A DNA stretch of 49,711 nucleotides. It comes from an uncultured Chloroflexota bacterium (GTDB lineage Bacteria; Chloroflexota; UBA11872; UBA12225). The notes under the pieces were generated by a model that worked only from the letters and a program-made list of their open reading frames with translations, made no database searches and had not been told where the DNA came from. Both the position numbers and the translations under genes were made by a program. The stretch lies in assembly GCA_902805635.1 (NCBI GenBank), contig CADCTC010000137.1, positions 1-49,711 on the forward strand, given 5' to 3'. Shown here one piece after another: positions 41,691 through 49,484 of this stretch (its first letter is position 1; each line of letters starts with the position of its first letter).

Positions 41691-43274
41691 ATGAGGCGGA
41701 GTACTGGGGCGGCAACGCCGCTTTCGCCCGGTGCGCGCGCGTACCTCTGGCTGGTCGCAGCCGCATCCGGCGTGGTGCTGACTGCCACGGCGGTGCACTG
41801 GCTGCTACGGCAAGGTGTGCCAGCTGTGCCGGTCCCGCCGCACACGCTGGTGGCGCTGGCGCAGCTGGCGGTGCTGAGCGTGGTGGCGCAGCACTTCCCG
41901 CTGACGTTGGGGGAGAAGCGGAAGTTCGACTTCGCGCAGCCGGCTTACCTGGTAATACTGCTGCTGGCGGGGACGCCAGCAGCAGTATTGCTGACGGCGC
42001 TGGGACAGGTGCTAGGCCAGGGCACGCTGTGCCTGCGGCGCAACGCCTCCTCCGGCAAGCCGATGCGTGGGCCCGCGGGCGCCGTCTTCAACACGGCGCA
42101 AATCACCGTCGCGGTGGCGCTGGCTGGGCTAGCGCTGGACGGCACGCGTGCTGCCTCGGGCGGCGCCATGCTGGGTGGGCTGACGCTGGACGATGTGCTT
42201 GGCGCGCTTACGGCGGCCGTGGTGCTGTACGCCGCCAATACGGCGTCGGTGGCGGTGATGGTGGGGCTGACCACCACCGCGCGGCCACAGGACGTGTGGC
42301 TGCACCGCCGCGGCTGGCACGCGGTGCAGTCGGGTGGGCTGTTCGCCATGGGAGTACTGGCGGCGCACACAGCGGCGCAGAGTCCGTGGACGCCGGTAGC
42401 GATCGCCGTGCCGGCGGCGCTGGTGTACATCTCCCTGCGGCGCACCGCATCTGCCGAGGCGGCGCTGCGCATGCGCGACGAGTTCCTGGGCGTGGCCGCG
42501 CACGAGCTGCGCACGCCCCTAACGTCGTTGCGTGGCTATGCCCAGCTACTGGCCGGCCAGGCGGAGCGGGGTGTGCCCATCGACGACGCCAAGCTGGCGC
42601 GCTCGTTGCGCACCATCGACCGGCAGTCGAGCAAGCTGTGCGAACTGATCGATCAACTGCTGGACCTGTCGCGCATCCAGGCCAATTCGCTGCGCCTGGA
42701 CCGCAGCGACCTCGACCTGGTGGAGCTGGCGCGCGAGTCAGCCGTGGCGCTGCAGCCGCTAGCGCCCGGCTTCGAGATCCACGTGCGGGCGGATGGCCCG
42801 GTGCAGGTCACCGCCGATCGGCTGCGCCTGGAGCAAGTGCTGGCGAACCTGGTCACCAACGCGGCGCGCTACGCCGGCACGGGAGAGCGGATAGACATCG
42901 AGGTAGCCGGCGCCGAGGAGACCGGGGGCGACGTAGTGCTGGCGGTGCGCGACTACGGCATTGGCATCCCGGCCGAGTACCGCGAGCGGATCTTCGAGCG
43001 CTTCTACCAGGTAGGGACCGATGGCAAGGCCGGTGGGCTGGGGTTAGGCCTGTATGTCACGCGGCAGATCGTCCAGTTGCACGGCGGCGCCATCCGCGCG
43101 GAGTGCCCGCGCGATGGTGGCACGCGCTTCGTCGTGTCGTTGCCTGCGCCACGGCCTGAAGTGCTGCCGGTGACGCAAGAGGTCGGTGCGTCGCCGGCGA
43201 AACCGGCGAAGCCCCAGCTCGTCGCGGAGGCCGCGGCCACCCTGGCACGGCCGGGGCCAATCATGGCGGCCTGA
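41691..43274 (+). CDS. Membrane sensor histidine kinase
   Basis: 527 residues from ATG 41691, with AAGGAG five bases before; the longer frame from 41607 lacks such support. The first 260 residues contain several hydrophobic helices, a membrane sensor domain without a recognised ligand pocket. HisKA has the phosphoacceptor in VAAHELRTPLTSLRGYAQLLAG; the ATPase part has the N box (LANLVTNAARYA), G1 (VRDYGIGIP), F (ERIFERFYQ) and G2 (GGLGLGLYV). The last 40 residues are Ala/Pro-rich. No response regulator is adjacent, so it is an orphan kinase. Confidence 0.93.
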   Translation: MRRSTGAATPLSPGARAYLWLVAAASGVVLTATAVHWLLRQGVPAVPVPPHTLVALAQLAVLSVVAQHFPLTLGEKRKFDFAQPAYLVILLLAGTPAAVLLTALGQVLGQGTLCLRRNASSGKPMRGPAGAVFNTAQITVAVALAGLALDGTRAASGGAMLGGLTLDDVLGALTAAVVLYAANTASVAVMVGLTTTARPQDVWLHRRGWHAVQSGGLFAMGVLAAHTAAQSPWTPVAIAVPAALVYISLRRTASAEAALRMRDEFLGVAAHELRTPLTSLRGYAQLLAGQAERGVPIDDAKLARSLRTIDRQSSKLCELIDQLLDLSRIQANSLRLDRSDLDLVELARESAVALQPLAPGFEIHVRADGPVQVTADRLRLEQVLANLVTNAARYAGTGERIDIEVAGAEETGGDVVLAVRDYGIGIPAEYRERIFERFYQVGTDGKAGGLGLGLYVTRQIVQLHGGAIRAECPRDGGTRFVVSLPAPRPEVLPVTQEVGASPAKPAKPQLVAEAAATLARPGPIMAA

Positions 43275-43288
43275 GCCAGCTGCGTGAG

Positions 43289-43942
43289 CTATACCGGGTC
43301 TGTCTTGAGGCTCTCCCAGAGCTGGAAGCACGCTGCCGTGGCGTAGGGGCGCCAGCGGCCCGTCTCAGCCAGCTGGTGCACGGCAGCAGGCGTCGGACGC
43401 GTCTCCAGGCCGTAGACACGCTGAGCGGCGGCCTGGATTCCCAGGTCGGTAGCCGCGAGCACGTCCGGCCGGCCGAGCGAAAACATCAGGAACATCTCAG
43501 CTGTCCAGCGGCCGATCCCGCGGACCGCGATGAGCTGCTCGACGATCTCGTCATCTGGGAGCGATTCCAGGTGCGCCAAGTCGAGCCGGCCGTCGAGTGC
43601 GCGTTCCGTCAAGTCGCGGATGGAGCGCAGCTTGGCGCCGGACAGGCCGCAGGCGCGTAGCGCTTCATCGGTGAGGGGCTGGAGCGCGACGGGGGAGAGC
43701 GCGCCGCCGGCGGCATCCACGACGCGGCCATAGATAGACATCGCCGCCTTGGTGGAGATCTGCTGTCCACAGATGGCGCGCACCAGGCGGGAGAAGTGCT
43801 CGCGTGAAACGGAGCGCGTCACGATGCCTTGGCGCGCCGCAAGGGCGGCCATGGTCGGATCGGTCTGGAGCAGGTGGGCGTGGGCGGCTGCGGCCCAGTC
43901 ATCTAGCGGGGATTCGGGACTGTTGAGAACGGGCGCGGTCAC
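43289..43942 (-). CDS. alkA: DNA-3-methyladenine glycosylase (AlkA-type, HhH-GPD)
   Basis: 217 residues. Removes alkylated bases from DNA in base excision repair. CGQQISTKAAMSIYGRVV starts the HhH-GPD fold, IAVRGIGRWTAEMFLMF is the helix-hairpin-helix with conserved GIGRWTA, and LAATDLGIQAA holds the catalytic Asp. No N-terminal TBP-like domain as in E. coli AlkA, so a short AlkA/MagIII form. Convergent with the histidine kinase (14-base gap). Confidence 0.93.
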   Translation of the reverse strand: MTAPVLNSPESPLDDWAAAAHAHLLQTDPTMAALAARQGIVTRSVSREHFSRLVRAICGQQISTKAAMSIYGRVVDAAGGALSPVALQPLTDEALRACGLSGAKLRSIRDLTERALDGRLDLAHLESLPDDEIVEQLIAVRGIGRWTAEMFLMFSLGRPDVLAATDLGIQAAAQRVYGLETRPTPAAVHQLAETGRWRPYATAACFQLWESLKTDPV

Positions 43943-43999
43943 CCGCGGATGGTACGGGGCTCTGTCGGCGCCAGGGGCAGACGGTGCCGCGGGGTCCCA

Positions 44000-44016
44000 G
44001 CGGGTAGACTACCCGC
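44000..44016. promoter_or_regulatory. 17-bp palindrome in the alkA/oxidoreductase divergent region
   Basis: GCGGGTAG-A-CTACCCGC is a perfect 8-1-8 palindrome 31 bases before the GTG of the oxidoreductase gene and 58 bases from the alkA start. It looks like an operator for a dimeric regulator. No adjacent regulator gene explains it. Confidence 0.5.
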
Positions 44017-44046
44017 CACTACAGCGAGACGGCGAGGGAGATAGGC

Positions 44047-45255
44047 GTGGCGCAGTACAAGACGGCGATCATCGCGTGCGGGACGATTGGGCGCGTGCAT
44101 GCGCGCGGGTGGAGGGGGGTGCCGGGGCAGCCGGTAGCGATAGGCGCCATCGCCGACACGCACCCCGACGCGCGGCGCGAGTTCGGCGAGTTCTTCGGCG
44201 TGGCCGACGACCATCGCTACGCCGACTACCGCGAGATGCTGGACCGCGAGCGGCCGGACTTCGTGGACGTGTGCTCCTGGCACCGCCAGCACGCGGAGAT
44301 GACCATCGCCGCCGCGGCGCGCCGGCCCAAGGTAATCCTGTGCCAGAAGCCCATGGCGCTCAGCCTGGGCGAGGCGGACGAGATGGTCACCGCCTGCGAG
44401 CGCAACGGAGTGAAGCTGATGATCGCCTTCCAGCGCCCGCACCATGCGGTGTGGCAGAAGGCGCGCGACCTGATCCGCCAGGGCGTGATCGGCACGCCAA
44501 TTCAGGTGCAGATCGACGACGGCGGTAATATCCTGAACACCAACTCGCACAACATCCGACTGGCGCTGTTCCTGATGGACGAGCCAGAGGTGGAATGGGT
44601 GATGGGCGCGGTGGAGCGCACCACAGACCAGCAGGAGCGCGGCCTGCCCGCGGAGGATGCGTGCATGGGTCTGGCCGGCTGCAGCAACGGCGCCACCATC
44701 CTGATCATGGGCAACCTGCTCACCCACAACCAGGTGGGTGGGAGTGACGGCAGCCCAAGGCGCATCCGCATGGGGCAGGGCGCGCGCGTGATCGGCACCG
44801 ACGGCATGATGGAGCTGTATACCGGCCGGCCGCCGCGCGACCAGATCCCGACCGATGGCGCGATGTACCAGCCGGAGGGGCCGAGCGCCGGCTACAACGT
44901 CGAGTTTGGCGTGGCGCGCTACCTCAATGGCTCGTCGGGTGGCTGGGTGGACGTGCAGGCGGAGTGGTACGACTGCTGGGCGCACCAGTGCCAGGAAGCG
45001 ATTGACTGGGCCGACGGCAAGATCGACGATCCCATCAGTGGCTACCGCCACGGGCGCAAAGTGACTGAAGTGATGATGGCGCTGTTCGAGAGCGCGCGCA
45101 AGAAGCAGCGCGTTGAGCTGCCGCTCAAGACGAAGGTCAACCCACTGATGCTGATGGTGGAGAACGGCGACCTGCCGGTGGAGTGGCCCGGCGCCTACGA
45201 ACGGCGCGCGCGCATCGTGCGCGGTGAGGCCATGACCTGGCACGGCGAGCACTGA
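44047..45255 (+). CDS. Gfo/Idh/MocA-family oxidoreductase
   Basis: 402 residues from GTG, with GAGGGAGA upstream. NAD(P)-dependent sugar oxidoreductase. Rossmann start KTAIIACGTIGRVHARGW (G-x-G-x-x-G region with Cys before the first Gly), VDVCSWHRQHAEMTIAAA, and LCQKPMALSLGEADEMV, the EKP motif with Gln for Glu and Lys as the catalytic residue. The second half is the alpha/beta substrate domain with HNIRLALFLMDEPEVEWVMG. Likely acts on a sugar or inositol derivative. Last gene before the regulator region; preceded by the palindrome at 44000. Confidence 0.9.
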   Translation: MAQYKTAIIACGTIGRVHARGWRGVPGQPVAIGAIADTHPDARREFGEFFGVADDHRYADYREMLDRERPDFVDVCSWHRQHAEMTIAAAARRPKVILCQKPMALSLGEADEMVTACERNGVKLMIAFQRPHHAVWQKARDLIRQGVIGTPIQVQIDDGGNILNTNSHNIRLALFLMDEPEVEWVMGAVERTTDQQERGLPAEDACMGLAGCSNGATILIMGNLLTHNQVGGSDGSPRRIRMGQGARVIGTDGMMELYTGRPPRDQIPTDGAMYQPEGPSAGYNVEFGVARYLNGSSGGWVDVQAEWYDCWAHQCQEAIDWADGKIDDPISGYRHGRKVTEVMMALFESARKKQRVELPLKTKVNPLMLMVENGDLPVEWPGAYERRARIVRGEAMTWHGEH

Positions 45256-45280
45256 CACGACTACCGCCAGCAGATGAGCT

Positions 45281-45306
45281 GTCAGCTGCCGGCCGGAACA
45301 GCTGAC
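45281..45306. terminator. Stem-loop between convergent genes
   Basis: GTCAGCTG (45281-45288) pairs perfectly with CAGCTGAC (45299-45306), 10-nt loop, 25 bases after the oxidoreductase stop and 58 before the end of the small minus-strand gene. No T run. Confidence 0.5.
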
Positions 45307-45364
45307 TGCGAGCGAAGTCGGCGTAGTGGCGCCGGCGACGCACCCAGACCGTGGATTAGTTCCT

Positions 45365-45598
45365 TCAGTAGTGGAACGCCCGCCAGCGGGGCGCTCGCTC
45401 CTTACGTTCCATGTCACGCCGGCGCATGAGCATGAGGATCGCCTCCACCCGGTCGGACAGCCGGGTGGCGCGCTCCAGGAGTGCGCGTTGTTCCTCGGGC
45501 GCAGCTTGAGGACACCCGAACCCTTCCATGCGGTTCAGGACGCAACGGAGCTTGGCCGTGGCGCGTGCATACTGCCGCTCAAGCGGATCGTGATTCAC
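45365..45598 (-). CDS. Small helical protein, possible target of the BTAD regulator
   Basis: 77 residues from GTG 45598, with GGGGA five bases before. Charged, helical (RALLERATRLSDRVEAILMLMRRRDMERKERA), no domain recognised, no membrane segment. About 108 nt upstream on the same strand is a predicted transcription start governed by the heptamer element at 45729-45746. That element and the ribosome-binding site are the main support for the gene. Confidence 0.55.
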   Translation of the reverse strand: MNHDPLERQYARATAKLRCVLNRMEGFGCPQAAPEEQRALLERATRLSDRVEAILMLMRRRDMERKERAPRWRAFHY

Positions 45599-45712
45599 TT
45601 AGTCCCCACACGCAAACACAACTGCCGACGCGTGCCGGCCCCACCGCACCAAGCGCTGCCGCCAGTCAGCGGCCGCGTCCACCTTGGGCGATGGATTCTC
45701 TCTCTGCCTTCC

Positions 45713-45746
45713 ATCCTAAGCTTTGCGGCTTACACTTCCCTTACAC
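45713..45746 (-). promoter_or_regulatory. SARP-type heptamer repeat and -10, copy 1 (towards the small minus-strand gene)
   Basis: Read on the minus strand: GTGTAAG (45746-45740), GGAA, GTGTAAG (45735-45729), 10 nt, then TAGGAT (45718-45713). Two identical heptamers on an 11-bp period upstream of a -10 are the known target pattern of SARP/BTAD regulators; TAGGAT is a good high-GC -10. The site also lies 45-62 bp before the regulator's own ATG, so it could govern both directions. Confidence 0.7.
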
Positions 45747-45790
45747 CGCGTGCTTCTTCCCTGGTACGGTAGTGGGGAACCGGTTGTGCA

Positions 45791-48700
45791 ATGCAGAGTT
45801 GGACGTATGCGACGGTGACCGGCGGACCTAGCCCGCCAGTATCGTATGAGCCACCGTCTCAGCGGTCCACCGTCCGCCGCCAGCGACTGATTGCGCAGCT
45901 GCACGAGCTAGTCCATCACCGGCTGCTGATGGTGGTGGCGCCAGCCGGTTACGGCAAGACGACTCTGCTGGACGACTTTGCGGCGGACTGCGCCGCGGGT
46001 GACCTGCCCCTTTCCGTGTGCCGTTACGCGGCGAACGCCTGGGATGCCGATGGTGCGGGGCTTCTCGCGGGTGTTACGGCCGCGCTCCGTGCCGAGTACT
46101 CCGCAGTCGGTGGACGGACGCTAACGCTGCTCGACCAGGCGCGCTCCGGAGGTGGAGACGAAGCGGCTCAGGTGGTGACGTCCGCGCTGGCGGGATTGAT
46201 TGCCGACGTGGAAGCACATGTGGTGGACTACACGCTGCTGGTGATAGACGACTATCACTTGCTGGATGAGAGCGCCACCGCACGCGGGATTGTCGAATCG
46301 CTGCTAGAGCGATTGCCGCCGCACGTCCATCTGGCACTGCTCAGCCGCACCGTACCTGCTGTGGACACAGCGGCGCTGATCGGACAGGGCCAGGTGGCAG
46401 CGCTCAACGTGCGGGAGCTCGCCTTCACCGGCGAGGAGCTCGCGCTCTTCCTCCGACGTAGGTTCGACGTCGAACCAAATCCCGCGCTGGTGGCCGAAGT
46501 CCAGCGCTGGACGGAGGGGTGGATCGGGGGGCTGATCCTGGCAATGCCAACCGCGCCGCCGGGGCTGGAGCGGTCGCCCGGCCGCCGCCTTCAGGCACTG
46601 GTGGCCACGCTCTCCGGCGCCCGGCGCGCCAGCGTTGCGCTGCACGAGTACTTGGCGGCCGAACTGATGCGCCAGCAAGGCCGAGAAGAGCGCGAGCTGC
46701 TGCTGGCGGCAGCCATGCCGGAGGTGTGCGACGCTGCGCAACTGGACGGGGTGCTGGGCCGCAGCGACTCCGCGGGTGCGCTGGCGCGGCTCGAAGGCGC
46801 CGGCATGCCGCTGGCTGGACAACGAGACGCCCCAGGGCGCTACCGCCTACACGCGTTGCTGCGGCAGTACTTGCGGACGCACCTGGAACGCAGTGATCCT
46901 GCACGTCATACCGCGCTACGCCGGCGCTGGAGCGAGGTGGCCGAGGCCCACGATGCGCCAGCCGAGGCGTTGGACCACGCCATTGCGGCGCGCTGGTGGG
47001 AGCAAGTCACACGCCTGCTGGAACGGCACGCGGAGCAGTGGCTAGCCCAGGGGCGGCGCCAGGCCGTTGCCGCCGCCCTGGATGCGCTGCCGCCAGGCGT
47101 GGTAGCCAAGCGGCCCGCTGTCCAACTATATGGCGCCCGGCTCGCGCTGGTCGAAGGAAAGCCTGGCGTTGCCATCGAGCGTGCACGGCACGTGTTCTTC
47201 GCGGCGCGCGAGCGTCGCGACTCACGCACGGAGGCGCGGGCGCTGCTGCTGGAGGCGATCGCCACTATGTCGGCACGGCGGGTGGAGGAGGCGTTTCAAC
47301 TCTGCCTGCAGGCGCTGGAGCACCGCGCCGTGCGCCGGGACAAGCGCCTCCAGGCGGAAGCACTCCGCTACCTGGCCACCGTGGAAGCGATGAGTGGGGC
47401 GGCACGCGCCGCGGTGGAGCATCTGGATCGGGCGCTCGCGCTCTACGAAGGTTTCGGCTCACTATGGGACGTGGCGGCTGTGCTCAACAACTTGGGGAAT
47501 GCTCACCGGTTACTGGGCAACCAGGAGCAGGCCGCACGCTGCCATACCCGGGCGCTGGCGCTGCGTGAGGAGATGGGCGACATCGTCGGGATAGGCAAGA
47601 GCCAGAATAACCTGGCACTGCTCCTCATGTGCGGAGGCGACCTAGAGCAGGCGGAACGACTCCTGGCTGACTCGATCGCCCTGGCGCACAAGGCAGCGCA
47701 GCCCGCGCTCGCGGCTGGTCGGCTGGTCAGCATGGGAGACCTGCGCCGTGCGCAGCAGCGCCCCAGTGAGGCGCTGGGTTGCTACCAGGAGGCGCGGCTG
47801 CATTTGGCAAATGCTGTGGACCCGCGGCTGGTAGTCTGGACCCACTTGGGCGAAGCCGCGGCGCACCTGGCGCTCGGAGAGTGGAACGCGGCCGATGAGG
47901 CGGCTCGACTGGCGCTTGACCTCGCGTCAGAGGCCGCACTTCACGAACTGAGCGCCCAGGCGCGGATAAGCGCCGCCGTTGCTGCACTGCGTGCTGGCCG
48001 GCGGCGTGAGGCCGCCGCGCTACTGGATAGGGCGCGCGAAGATGCCCGCCAGACGCGCAGCCACGAACTACAGGCACGGGCGTATCTGTGGTCAGGACAG
48101 GTGGCGTACGAGCAGAAGCGGTGGGGAGAGGCGCTGGCCTGCGTGCAGGTGGCGGTTGAAGCCGCGCAGGCACTCGGGGGCCCAATTCCCCTGGCGCTGG
48201 AAGGGCGCACGGTGGCGCCGCTGCTCAAGCTAGCCGCAACGCGGGACGTGGTGCCGCACCTGGTAGCTGCAGCCCTGGAACTGCTGGACCGACAAGTGGC
48301 GGGGCAGCTCCGCGAGGCAGTCGCGCCCCCGGTGACGCCGGTGCTGCCGGAGGTGCGGCTCAGCCTGCTTGGTCGATTCTCCGTAACGGTAGGGGGAAGG
48401 GAGGTGACGGCAGGGGTGCCGGCCGGGAGCCGCACGCGCGAGCTCTTGGTGTACCTGGCGCTACACCCGGCTGGCCGCCGCCGCGAGGAGATCGCCGCTG
48501 ACCTGTGGCCGGAGGCTGAAGTCGGCCAGGACGTGACTCTGGTCTACACGACAGTGCATCGCCTGCGCCAGGCGCTCTTCCCGGAGTTCGTGGCCTGCGA
48601 CACGGTGTGGGGCGCCGAGTATGCGGTGGAACCGACGGTTCCGCTCCACGTAGATGTGCACGCGTTCGAGGCGCAGTTGGAGGCTGCCGCCGACTCGACC

Positions 48701-49180
48701 ATCGACGATGCTGAGCGGAGGCGGCGATTGGCGGCGGCGGCGGCTGTCTATGCAGGGCAGTTCTTCCGGGAGTGCTACAGCGAGTGGGCAGAGCACCGGC
48801 GCCTCCAGCTTGAGCACCAGTACGTGAACGTGCTGGCCCAGCTGATCGAAGTAGAGTGGAAGGATAGGCGCTACCGGCGCTGCCTGGAGTGGTGCGGCCG
48901 TCTGCTGGCGGTAGAGCCATTAGACGACGCGGTGCACAGCCGGGTGCTGGATTGCTATGCCGAGCTCGGAGAGCCACTGCCCGGCATTCTTCACTACCGC
49001 AGGTACCTGCGGGAGCTCAGTGGCGGGCCGTCTGACGGTCAGGGAGAAGCTGCTGTGCGTGGCGAGGGCGGACGCGACTCAACCATGTTGCCGGCTTCAC
49101 GCGCCCCGCTGCGCCTCCCTTCGCGGGGCTTGACGCAGTCCTATCGACGACTTTTGAATGGGAAAGAAGGGATCGCGTGA
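45791..49180 (+). CDS. MalT-like ATPase/TPR regulator with C-terminal winged helix and BTAD domain
   Basis: 1129 residues. Walker A is APAGYGKTT (50-58); Walker B follows in YTLLVIDDYHLLD (about 140-152). The rest of the STAND ATPase runs to about 330. Then come repeated Ala/Leu/Arg-rich helical pairs of TPR type (about 390-840, for example AVLNNLGNAHRLLGNQEQAARCHTRALALREEMGD). An OmpR-like winged helix begins near residue 851 (VRLSLLGRFSVTVGGREVTAGV, then RTRELLVYLALHPAGRRREEIAADLWP), and a BTAD domain ends the protein (DVHAFEAQLEAAADS to SRVLDCYAELGEPLPGILHYRRYLREL). Order is the reverse of AfsR, where winged helix/BTAD come first. Sensor ATPase and TPRs probably control DNA binding by the C-terminus. 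Confidence 0.92.
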   Translation: MQSWTYATVTGGPSPPVSYEPPSQRSTVRRQRLIAQLHELVHHRLLMVVAPAGYGKTTLLDDFAADCAAGDLPLSVCRYAANAWDADGAGLLAGVTAALRAEYSAVGGRTLTLLDQARSGGGDEAAQVVTSALAGLIADVEAHVVDYTLLVIDDYHLLDESATARGIVESLLERLPPHVHLALLSRTVPAVDTAALIGQGQVAALNVRELAFTGEELALFLRRRFDVEPNPALVAEVQRWTEGWIGGLILAMPTAPPGLERSPGRRLQALVATLSGARRASVALHEYLAAELMRQQGREERELLLAAAMPEVCDAAQLDGVLGRSDSAGALARLEGAGMPLAGQRDAPGRYRLHALLRQYLRTHLERSDPARHTALRRRWSEVAEAHDAPAEALDHAIAARWWEQVTRLLERHAEQWLAQGRRQAVAAALDALPPGVVAKRPAVQLYGARLALVEGKPGVAIERARHVFFAARERRDSRTEARALLLEAIATMSARRVEEAFQLCLQALEHRAVRRDKRLQAEALRYLATVEAMSGAARAAVEHLDRALALYEGFGSLWDVAAVLNNLGNAHRLLGNQEQAARCHTRALALREEMGDIVGIGKSQNNLALLLMCGGDLEQAERLLADSIALAHKAAQPALAAGRLVSMGDLRRAQQRPSEALGCYQEARLHLANAVDPRLVVWTHLGEAAAHLALGEWNAADEAARLALDLASEAALHELSAQARISAAVAALRAGRRREAAALLDRAREDARQTRSHELQARAYLWSGQVAYEQKRWGEALACVQVAVEAAQALGGPIPLALEGRTVAPLLKLAATRDVVPHLVAAALELLDRQVAGQLREAVAPPVTPVLPEVRLSLLGRFSVTVGGREVTAGVPAGSRTRELLVYLALHPAGRRREEIAADLWPEAEVGQDVTLVYTTVHRLRQALFPEFVACDTVWGAEYAVEPTVPLHVDVHAFEAQLEAAADSTIDDAERRRRLAAAAAVYAGQFFRECYSEWAEHRRLQLEHQYVNVLAQLIEVEWKDRRYRRCLEWCGRLLAVEPLDDAVHSRVLDCYAELGEPLPGILHYRRYLRELSGGPSDGQGEAAVRGEGGRDSTMLPASRAPLRLPSRGLTQSYRRLLNGKEGIA

Positions 49181-49206
49181 GGCGGTTTCCCAGGGAACAC
49201 CGGGAG

Positions 49207-49240
49207 GTGTAAGGGAAGTGTAAGCGGCGAGGTCTAGTGT
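49207..49240 (+). promoter_or_regulatory. SARP-type heptamer repeat and -10, copy 2 (towards the peptide gene)
   Basis: GTGTAAG (49207-49213), GGAA, GTGTAAG (49218-49224), then 10 nt to TAGTGT (49235-49240). All 18 bases equal those of copy 1 in opposite orientation, and the distance to the -10-like hexamer is the same. It begins 26 bases after the regulator stop, so the downstream genes have their own promoter. Predicted leader about 94 nt. Confidence 0.7.
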
Positions 49241-49340
49241 AGTTGGTGTCCCTCAAAGCGACGGGACCTGCACGACGGGCTTGTAGGGCACACCGGTGCC
49301 TGGCCATTCGTGTGTGTCACGCACCGTAAGGAAAGCACCA

Positions 49341-49484
49341 ATGAACCGCTGGACTCGATTGACGACCCGTGCCACGATCGGCGCGCAGAAGACAGCCCGC
49401 CACTGGCGCCTGCTGTGGATCCTCGCTTCGCTTGGACTGATCGCGCTCGGCGCTGGCGCGCCGGATGAGTGGGATATCCCTTGA
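49341..49484 (+). CDS. 47-residue peptide with signal-peptide-like helix
   Basis: Starts at ATG 49341 with AAGGAAAG six bases before. Cationic N-terminus (MNRWTRLTTRATIGAQKTARHWR), a hydrophobic helix (about 24-37, LLWILASLGLIALG), an A-G-A sequence and the short acidic tail PDEWDIP. This is the shape of an exported peptide precursor or a one-helix membrane peptide. Its stop overlaps the next gene's TTG start (TTGA). Controlled by the predicted promoter at 49207-49240. Confidence 0.6.
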   Translation: MNRWTRLTTRATIGAQKTARHWRLLWILASLGLIALGAGAPDEWDIP

